A DNA stretch of 64,000 nt from Croceimicrobium sp965656185 (GTDB lineage Bacteria > Bacteroidota > Bacteroidia > Flavobacteriales > Schleiferiaceae), in NCBI GenBank assembly GCA_965656185.1, contig CBFHJH010000002.1:248001-312000 (forward strand), read 5' to 3'. A program made the translations under genes and the position numbers. Shown one piece after another: positions 57,866-64,000 of the stretch. The notes under the pieces are model-generated. The model had not been told where the DNA came from and ran no database searches. It was given only the letters and a program-made list of their open reading frames with translations. Each line of letters opens with the position of its first letter. The stretch's first letter is position 1.

Positions 57866-60106
57866 ATGACTTTAATTCAATTTTTTAGACTCTTTAATAG
57901 AAATTTAAATTTGCTGCTGCTTTCCGCATTGAGTTTAGCAGTGGTTACTTATTTATTGACCCAAGATCTCGAAAAGTCGTACGAGTCGAATGCGGAAATG
58001 TATACCGGTATTGCTTCCGGTTTGGATATCAGTGCCATCGATGCGATCAAGGTAGACTACCTTACGACCTCTACCGAATACGACAACTTGCTTAATGTGA
58101 TTAAGTCACGAGCAACCCTAGAGGAAGTCGGGATGCGCCTTTTAGTGCAGCATATGATGCTGGACAGTGCCGATCCGGCCTATATCAATAAGACCAATTA
58201 TGGCCACTTTCAATACAAAATGCCAGATAGCCTTAAGGCGATCTTATTGGACCCTTATTCGGTAGATAACACCCTACGTCGTGTCCGCTATTACCGAGAA
58301 AAGTATTGGGAAGATGATCTAGTGCAACTCACCTTCGATGCCTATGGCTCACCCTATTCGGTTAGTCGTTTAAATGAAATTACCGTACGACGGGTACAGA
58401 GCTCCGACCTTATTTCACTGTCTTACAGCTATAATGACCCTGGTATTGCGCAAAATACCCTAAAGATCTTGATCGAGGTATTCAAAAATAATTTAGCCAA
58501 GATCAAGAGTGGGCAATCGGAAAGTGCGGTAAATTATTTCCAAGAAAAGGTCGAAGAAGCGGCCAAGGATCTCAACGAGGCCGAGAATCGCTTGCAGGCA
58601 TTTCGTATCGAAAATCGGGTGATCAATTACCAAGAGCAGACCAAATCCCTCGCCATTCGAAAGGAGGCTATGGAGGAAGAATATCAAAATGAGCTGGCTG
58701 CCCAAAGAGCTGCTCAGGCTGCCTTGGAGAATATTGAAGAGCAATTATCACTCAATAAGGTGATGATAGAATTGGGTCAGGACTTCTTGAACACCAAGAC
58801 CGAACTGATCGAATTGCGCTCACAGATCGCCGAATTGGAAACCTATCTTAATGATGCCGATCTTCTACAGCGATTAAGGTCTAAAGCCGCCCTATTGGAG
58901 GAACAAGCACGTAGTTTGCTCAAAAAACGCTTTCAATACAGCCGCACTACCGATGGGGTGCCTATTTCACGCCTGCTGGATGAGTGGGTCAATTTTACCT
59001 TGAAGCTCGATGAGGCTACCGCCAGAGTAGAGGTATTTCAAACTCGTAAGCGCTATTTTCAACAAGAGTACGATAAGTACGCTCCACTGGGCTCTAAATT
59101 TGCTCGTTTGGAAAGGGATATTTCCATTAAGGAGCGCAACTTCTTAGAAATACTCAATAGTCTAAATCAAGCTCTCCTCAGGCAGAGAGGCGATATGGAG
59201 GCCTCTGGCGGTCAGGTGGTCACTCAAGCTCCGACCTATCCTCGCACGGCCGCTGCCGGTAAGGAAAAGCTATTGGTAATGTTGGCCGCTGTAGTGGGTT
59301 TTGCCTTCCCATTTCTGTTCATCTTACTAAAGGAATTACTCGATTCGTCGATCAGGACGCCCGAAAGAGGCGAAGAGCTTACCGGCTTAAAATTGATCGG
59401 GGCTTACCCGGATCTTACCGCACGTACTCAGGTGAAGAATGTAAACTTCGAATGGTTGCACGAAAAAGCGAGTGGACTCATTGTACAAAACTTAAGGCTT
59501 GAGACCCTCAATGTGGGCTCGAAGCACTTGGCTAAGAATATCATGGTCTTTAGTACTCGCGGCCAGGACGGTAAGCAGATCGCAACCCATGTTATGGCCA
59601 ATGAGTTAAGCCGCCTCAATATGCGGGTCTTGGTAATGGGACCCAAGCCCTTGCCAGAAGAGGAAAAGCCTTATTACGACTATGTGGTTTACGAGAACGA
59701 TACCAAGTTCCTTAATTCAGAGCACCTAACCGAACTTATTCCCCTCGGTTTCGACCCCATGCTTTACGATTACATCTTTATGGTAATCGAAGGAATTTTA
59801 ACCAATCCTTATCCGCTGCACCTTTTACATCAGTTCAATTTTTCCATCTGCGTCACCGGCGCTTTCCGCGATTGGAACCGCGCCGATAAAGTGGCCTTGT
59901 CCGAAATTTCTGAAACCATCGGCAAAGAGCCCTTGCTTCTACTCAACGGTGTGGAACCCGACTTTATGTCTTCGGTATTGGGCGAGATCGATAAGGAACG
60001 CTCCTGGATACGTCGCTTTATTAAGGGCATTCTGACCCTACAATTGAAGTCCAGCGGTCGTAGTTTCCATAAAGACAACGACGGAAAAGAGATCGATAAG
60101 CTTTAA
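57866..60106 (+). CDS. Wzz-type polysaccharide copolymerase with degenerate BY-kinase domain
   Basis: A 746-residue inner-membrane protein. A transmembrane helix is at about 14-33, followed by a large periplasmic Wzz domain with a long coiled coil (about 190-420). The second transmembrane helix is at about 468-490, then a cytoplasmic domain shaped like a BY-kinase (about 525-746). The P-loop at 563-571 reads S-T-R-G-Q-D-G-K-Q, without the S/T that follows the Lys in a working Walker A. The C-terminus (KSSGRSFHKDNDGKEIDKL) has no tyrosine cluster. It sets glycan chain length and couples synthesis to export, here likely without kinase activity. Confidence 0.88.
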   Translation: MTLIQFFRLFNRNLNLLLLSALSLAVVTYLLTQDLEKSYESNAEMYTGIASGLDISAIDAIKVDYLTTSTEYDNLLNVIKSRATLEEVGMRLLVQHMMLDSADPAYINKTNYGHFQYKMPDSLKAILLDPYSVDNTLRRVRYYREKYWEDDLVQLTFDAYGSPYSVSRLNEITVRRVQSSDLISLSYSYNDPGIAQNTLKILIEVFKNNLAKIKSGQSESAVNYFQEKVEEAAKDLNEAENRLQAFRIENRVINYQEQTKSLAIRKEAMEEEYQNELAAQRAAQAALENIEEQLSLNKVMIELGQDFLNTKTELIELRSQIAELETYLNDADLLQRLRSKAALLEEQARSLLKKRFQYSRTTDGVPISRLLDEWVNFTLKLDEATARVEVFQTRKRYFQQEYDKYAPLGSKFARLERDISIKERNFLEILNSLNQALLRQRGDMEASGGQVVTQAPTYPRTAAAGKEKLLVMLAAVVGFAFPFLFILLKELLDSSIRTPERGEELTGLKLIGAYPDLTARTQVKNVNFEWLHEKASGLIVQNLRLETLNVGSKHLAKNIMVFSTRGQDGKQIATHVMANELSRLNMRVLVMGPKPLPEEEKPYYDYVVYENDTKFLNSEHLTELIPLGFDPMLYDYIFMVIEGILTNPYPLHLLHQFNFSICVTGAFRDWNRADKVALSEISETIGKEPLLLLNGVEPDFMSSVLGEIDKERSWIRRFIKGILTLQLKSSGRSFHKDNDGKEIDKL

Positions 60107-60107
60107 G

Positions 60108-61565
60108 CTATTTGAAGATCTTATACTTCCGGTTTTCTGGAATGCGGTAGATCCCATCTTTATCCCAGTATTTCATGGTAAAAACAAAGGATAAACTCAC
60201 CAAAGTGAAAATATTGATCGGAATTTGATTGAGGATCTCATTACCGTAGGAAGCCGCAAGGATACCGGCATAAGAAGCCAGTATGGCCATGGCGTAATAT
60301 TGCTTTTTACGGTCCTTATACTGCCAGCTTTGCCATACGCCGTAGACCAGGATAAAGAGCCAGGTGTACACATAAATGGTATGCCCAATTATGCCTGTTT
60401 CGGCCCGTACCCGAGTGTAGAGGCCGTCGGTAGGGAAATTTGCCATCCAGGTCCAGGGACTAAAGCGTTGGCCCCAGTGCCCTGCCGTGCCTACGCCCGT
60501 CCCAAATGGTTTTCCACTCAGATAATTCTTGAGCATTTCTCGGTTTTTGAGGCGCACGTTTAGTGAAGGATCATTCGGATCTAAGGCGGTCCTTAAACGA
60601 GTGATGTCATAATTGCTCGCTCCAATAGAAGTGTACTTTAAAAAGATAAAGCCCAGGGCCATTACCGTTAAGCCCGCTATTAGGAGACGCCGATTTCGAA
60701 TCATAATCAGGTAGAGTAATCCTCCGGCCGCGGGAACGGCCAGCGCACCGCGCGTTCCGGAAATGATCATACTGTAAAACCCCAAAAGGGAGATCACGAT
60801 AAAAAGGATCCGTTTGCGCAGGCTAAAAGGACCCAAAAAAAGAATGGCGAAAAAGATATTCAACTGCCCCATGGCCGGTCCGAACATACCGGCATCGGTG
60901 TAATAGGAGAAAATTCGTAGCTGCCCGAATAAGATGTGTTGATCTTTGGCGCCCGCTTCCAGCCAAGCATTTTCAAAACTATCTACCCCAATAAACTTTT
61001 GTTTCATACCCCAGGCCACACCAAGTAGGGATAGGGCGGTCCATAGCATAATGAAGTACTTGAAATCTTTGCGGTCCCGAAAGAGGGAGAAGCAAATGAT
61101 CATGATCAACATTTGATAAAGGGCAAAAGCGCGCATGGCGTAAAACCAGGCCAAAAAAGAGTAGGCTAGGGGATTGAATAATTCTAAGAAGACCAATCCC
61201 ATCCATAGGATCATCAGTAAAGAAACGATGTGATTCCAACCCGAGAGGTCGGTTTTTTTCCAGTCGCGCAAGACCAAGACCAAGATGGTGAGCACCAAGA
61301 ATATATCTACTCCTAAGCCGGCCGGAATATTTCCTGGTACATAGCGGCCAATACTGGGTACCAAAAAGGTGATAATAAAGGCCGAGTAGATCCCGATCTT
61401 AGGTTCTTTGATGAAATAGTAGAAAAAGCCGATGCCCAGCGGCAAAGCCAATAGAGCCACCGCACCAATGATGTTCATTTTCACGATTACCACCGCGCCA
61501 AATACCCCGAAGACCGTGGCATAGAGGTACTTTAAAAAATGGTGGTATTTCGTGAAGAACTCCAA
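60108..61565 (-). CDS. O-antigen ligase / polymerase family protein (Wzy-like)
   Basis: A 485-residue integral membrane protein with about 12 predicted helices. A long soluble loop between late helices carries a segment like FGTGVGTAGHWGQRFSPWTW, and an RGALAVPAAGGLLYLI motif precedes it. This is the O-antigen ligase / polymerase (Wzy_C) topology. In a Wzx/Wzz locus it most likely polymerises the repeat units. It lies on the minus strand, 1 base from the end of the Wzz gene on the opposite strand and 4 bases downstream of a hypothetical gene. Confidence 0.85.
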   Translation of the reverse strand: MEFFTKYHHFLKYLYATVFGVFGAVVIVKMNIIGAVALLALPLGIGFFYYFIKEPKIGIYSAFIITFLVPSIGRYVPGNIPAGLGVDIFLVLTILVLVLRDWKKTDLSGWNHIVSLLMILWMGLVFLELFNPLAYSFLAWFYAMRAFALYQMLIMIICFSLFRDRKDFKYFIMLWTALSLLGVAWGMKQKFIGVDSFENAWLEAGAKDQHILFGQLRIFSYYTDAGMFGPAMGQLNIFFAILFLGPFSLRKRILFIVISLLGFYSMIISGTRGALAVPAAGGLLYLIMIRNRRLLIAGLTVMALGFIFLKYTSIGASNYDITRLRTALDPNDPSLNVRLKNREMLKNYLSGKPFGTGVGTAGHWGQRFSPWTWMANFPTDGLYTRVRAETGIIGHTIYVYTWLFILVYGVWQSWQYKDRKKQYYAMAILASYAGILAASYGNEILNQIPINIFTLVSLSFVFTMKYWDKDGIYRIPENRKYKIFK

Positions 61566-61569
61566 AGAA

Positions 61570-62466
61570 TCAGTTTAATTCCTCTTCTTCGTCCCAATCT
61601 TCCATCGGCTCATCAGAAAGTTCGATTTCCCCCAGGGCCGAGTCATCATCTTTAAAAGGACTATCCAGGTCGGCGCCAAACTCTTCTAAACTGGCCCCAA
61701 GCTCCAGTATTTGGTTAAAGGCGGTTTTATTGGTTTCAAAATAGAGGTAATCGAAAAGTAGGGTAGAGCCATAAAGTGAACGTCCCCTTCGGCGAAAGTC
61801 TTCGCGCACTCCCTCTACATCGCTAAAGACCATGTGTAGGGAGCAGAGGTGAAATTGTATGCGATCGGAGCTCGGTCCCTGCCTTAAGCTGATTACCAAA
61901 TTTCGGTCGAAATCAGGCTTGATCAATACCCGGGCCCGAAGCTCATCAATGATATCATCCTCATCGATATCCTCCACCATCCCACTATCGTAAGAACGGA
62001 TCTTCAAGACGAAGGTCTGTCCGGTGTCATTGTCCTTAAAGTGATCGAAAGCCTTGCTTAAATGGTCGTAATCGACCATCCAATAGTAGAAATTGCTTAA
62101 TTCACGCCAGCCTCTTTTTCGGTTAGGGTATTTGAAGTAGCCGGTTTTAAAGATCTTAATGAGGCAGATCATGGTGTCTTTGCCGTACTTCACTCGGTAG
62201 GCTTGGAGCGACTCGATGTTATCGATACCTAAATAATTGTTCTTTTGCTCGTAAAACTCGTGGTTTCGGGAAATGCCAATTACTGGAATGACCTTCTCGG
62301 CCGAGAGCCATTGACCATCGGCACTTATACTCCAGCCCTTAATAGAATCTTGAAGCTGAAAATAAGGTAGGTTCTCAAAAAGGGGCAGCTCTCGATTATC
62401 GCGCTGCGCAAAACCGATCAAGGGAATAAAGATTGCCAATAATAGGACTCGCATAGATTTTGCCAT
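61570..62466 (-). CDS. Hypothetical exported protein with acidic C-terminus, upstream of the polymerase
   Basis: A 298-residue protein with a signal peptide (ending IGFAQ). The mature part shows no recognised domain. It has mixed alpha/beta sequence with aromatic-rich segments (FYYWMVDYDHLSKAFDHF) and ends in a strongly acidic tail (EIELSDEPMEDWDEEEELN). It is 4 bases from the polymerase gene on the same strand, so a role in the polysaccharide pathway is likely. ATG starts at 62466 and 62454 are both possible. The -7 box 5 bases before the first start favours the second or a leaderless mRNA. Confidence 0.78.
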   Translation of the reverse strand: MAKSMRVLLLAIFIPLIGFAQRDNRELPLFENLPYFQLQDSIKGWSISADGQWLSAEKVIPVIGISRNHEFYEQKNNYLGIDNIESLQAYRVKYGKDTMICLIKIFKTGYFKYPNRKRGWRELSNFYYWMVDYDHLSKAFDHFKDNDTGQTFVLKIRSYDSGMVEDIDEDDIIDELRARVLIKPDFDRNLVISLRQGPSSDRIQFHLCSLHMVFSDVEGVREDFRRRGRSLYGSTLLFDYLYFETNKTAFNQILELGASLEEFGADLDSPFKDDDSALGEIELSDEPMEDWDEEEELN

Positions 62467-62471
62467 CCCTA

Positions 62472-62479
62472 CAAATTTA
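62472..62479 (-). promoter_or_regulatory. -7 box TAAATTTG for the hypothetical-polymerase operon
   Basis: A perfect TAnnTTTG on the minus strand whose final G is 5 bases before the ATG at 62466. If the true start is the second ATG at 62454, a leader of about 17 bases is left. No -33 element. Confidence 0.5.
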
Positions 62480-62539
62480 AAATCTAATTCTTTCCATTCC
62501 AGTCGAAAGGGCGTATTTTTACAACAAAGCCTACGAATT

Positions 62540-63445
62540 GTGGATCAAGCCCTTGTTTCCTTTCTCACCGTAAATTATCAGCAAGCTGAGGTTACCATCG
62601 CCCTCCTGGAAAGTCTGCAAGCTTTAACTTATGAAAATTGGGAATGTATCTTGGTAGATAATGGTGGGGAGCCCAGTGATTTAGAGCAAAGGGCAGCCCA
62701 ATTCCCCAAAGTAAAATATTTCCGATCTGAAGAGAATTTGGGATTTGCCGGGGGTAATAATTTCGGTTATCCTCATTGTGAGGGCGACTATATTTTCTTG
62801 ATCAATAATGATACCGAGCTTCCGGCAGACTTTTTAGCGCCACTGGTCGAGTTTGCCGATCACCATCCCCAATTAGGTGCGCTGAGCCCCTTGATTCACT
62901 ACTATGAACCCAAGGGTCTTGTTCAATTTGCCGGTGCTACCCCCATGAATAAAATCACCCTGCGTAATTCGGGAATAGGGGTAGGAGAGGAAGACAATGG
63001 TCAATACGATCGCGCTTATCAAATACCTTTCACCCACGGAGCAGCTATGATGTTGCCCCGCAAGGTGATCGAGGAGGTGGGCTTGATGCGTGAAGACTAT
63101 TTCTTGTACTATGAAGAGCTAGATTGGTGCGAGCGTATTCGTAGCGCCGGATTCGAAGTTTGGTTCGTTGGCCACAGTTCACTATGGCATAAAGAATCGG
63201 TGAGTACGGGCATCAATAGTCCGCTCAAAACCTATTACCTGAACCGCAATAGATTGCTTTTTGCCCGAAGAAATTACCCCTGGTATATCCGGGTGATCAA
63301 TTACATTTATTTCAGCCTGATTGCCTTGCCGAAGAACATATTCGCTTTTAAAAGGGCTGGTCAAGATGACCTGGCCCGGGCCTTTTGGCGCGCTTACCTT
63401 TACAATTTAACTCATAAGTCCAGCGATAGTGCGGATCGGTATTGA
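62540..63445 (+). CDS. Glycosyltransferase family 2 (rhamnosyltransferase/WbbL-like)
   Basis: A 301-residue GT-A enzyme started at a GTG (a TTG just before it is an alternative). It has SFLTVNYQQAEVTIALLESL at the start, the metal site FLINNDTELP, HGAAMMLPRKVIEEVG and the YYEELDWCERIRSAGFEV block typical of WbbL-like enzymes. The C-terminal part has amphipathic helices (NRNRLLFARRNYPWYI) and probably associates with the membrane. It adds a sugar to the glycan repeat unit and overlaps the next glycosyltransferase gene by 17 bases. Confidence 0.9.
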   Translation: MDQALVSFLTVNYQQAEVTIALLESLQALTYENWECILVDNGGEPSDLEQRAAQFPKVKYFRSEENLGFAGGNNFGYPHCEGDYIFLINNDTELPADFLAPLVEFADHHPQLGALSPLIHYYEPKGLVQFAGATPMNKITLRNSGIGVGEEDNGQYDRAYQIPFTHGAAMMLPRKVIEEVGLMREDYFLYYEELDWCERIRSAGFEVWFVGHSSLWHKESVSTGINSPLKTYYLNRNRLLFARRNYPWYIRVINYIYFSLIALPKNIFAFKRAGQDDLARAFWRAYLYNLTHKSSDSADRY

Positions 63446-64000
63446 AGCACAAAGGATCTTTCGTCCTAATAAGCACGGTATGGACTTAGTAGCGCTGCAT
63501 TTATTGCAGAAGCTTCCCGCCTTGGCGCCCGAAATTCAGTTTTTCGCTTTGGTGCAAGATGGTCCGGATGACGAGGTCTTACAGCCCAAGGAAAACTTGG
63601 AAATTATCCGTTTTAAGGCCCCTTTTCCGATCGTAGAGCAAGTTTTGATTCCCCGCAAAGCGCGGCGACTAAAATTGGACTTGCTCCATTTCACCTCTAA
63701 TACGGCAGCCATTAAGGCTCGGCCTAAAATTTTGATCACGGTACATGACCTGATCTTTTGGCAAAGTGAGGCTCTTTTTACCGGCGGGTATTCGCTCTAC
63801 CAAGCTTTTGGCAATTTATACCGGCGCCGTATTTTTAAGCCTGCCATTAAGAATGCGGCTCAATTGATCACTGTATCCGCCCTGGAAAAGGCTAATATTG
63901 AGGCTAATTTCCTGCAAGAACATCCTCCCATTTCGGTGGTGCCTAATGCGCAAGCCCACTATTTTAAACCGATTTCTGATCCCGAGGCCTTGGCTACTTA
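63429..64000 (+). CDS. Glycosyltransferase family 4, N-terminal part (cut by window edge)
   Basis: An open frame of 190 complete codons starting at the GTG at 63429 and running off the right edge. It overlaps the previous gene by 17 bases. The N-terminal GT-B domain is recognisable: RIGIEAQRIFRPNKHGMDLV, then LLHFTSNTAAI, ILITVHDLIFWQSE (the HDL block) and NAAQLITVSALEKANIEANF. The donor-sugar domain is outside the window. It continues the polysaccharide locus. Confidence 0.88.
   Translation, partial: MRIGIEAQRIFRPNKHGMDLVALHLLQKLPALAPEIQFFALVQDGPDDEVLQPKENLEIIRFKAPFPIVEQVLIPRKARRLKLDLLHFTSNTAAIKARPKILITVHDLIFWQSEALFTGGYSLYQAFGNLYRRRIFKPAIKNAAQLITVSALEKANIEANFLQEHPPISVVPNAQAHYFKPISDPEALAT

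Noticed and set aside
1..64000. Search for CRISPR arrays, insertion sequences, integrases, phage genes and rRNA
   Set aside because: No regularly spaced repeats, transposase motifs, attachment-site duplications or rRNA sequence were seen. The three lipoprotein paralogues are gene duplications and are not flanked by mobile element ends.

Overview
The window is a chromosomal segment of a Bacteroidota bacterium, most likely a marine member of the Flavobacteriales (Cryomorphaceae/Schleiferiaceae-like; the family is inferred, not proven). The signs are TonB-dependent receptors with N-terminal carboxypeptidase-regulatory-like domains, C-terminal type IX secretion (T9SS) sorting domains, a bacillithiol gene (bshB1), a DUF4295 protein after L28/L33, a transketolase split into two genes, little sign of Shine-Dalgarno sequences, and many -7 boxes of the Bacteroidota form TAnnTTTG. 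Gene density is high. No transposase, integrase, CRISPR array or phage gene was seen.

Layout. 1-6.3 kb: the end of holA, a TonB-dependent receptor, a family 2 glycosyltransferase, a very small T9SS substrate, and an RprX/RprY-like two-component pair. 6.3-13.6 kb: a minus-strand photolyase operon (SRPBCC, DUF429, photolyase/cryptochrome, DUF2452), a tandem universal stress protein, a nucleoside phosphorylase, and the coiled-coil protein-zapA-6S RNA-rny group. 13.7-22.2 kb: envelope genes (M23 peptidase, carboxypeptidase-regulatory-like protein, TonB receptor, small TPR membrane protein, PBP1A, DUF4197 lipoprotein). 22.3-31.4 kb: housekeeping genes (cinA, rpmB-rpmG-DUF4295, ftsY-rimO, ribH, a TPR membrane protein, recF-DUF721, ndk, a lipoprotein, bshB1). 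31.4-38.7 kb: a family 4 glycosyltransferase, tRNA-His, an ECF sigma operon, and, divergent from it, three tandem paralogous lipoproteins of unrecognised function. 38.9-51.4 kb: a YaiO-like barrel protein, a transketolase operon with a von Willebrand A protein between the two halves, ychF, parE-small membrane protein-parC, and a T9SS-exported LVIVD-repeat protein. 51.4-64 kb: a surface polysaccharide locus (glycosyltransferases, sulfotransferase, flippase, Hpt, receiver, receiver-like/sugar transferase fusion, short TolC-like protein, Wzz/BY-kinase-like protein, O-antigen ligase), running off the right edge inside a family 4 glycosyltransferase.

The most distinctive region is 55.3-60.1 kb. 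There a histidine phosphotransfer protein, a lone receiver and a sugar transferase carrying a receiver-like N-terminus (Glu at the phospho-acceptor position) are translationally coupled to the exporter genes. The exporter has one outer-membrane-factor repeat and a BY-kinase-like domain with a degenerate P-loop and no C-terminal tyrosine cluster. This suggests that polysaccharide initiation is controlled by a phosphorelay instead of by tyrosine phosphorylation. The second candidate novelty is the triple lipoprotein family at 34.3-38.7 kb next to the ECF sigma operon.
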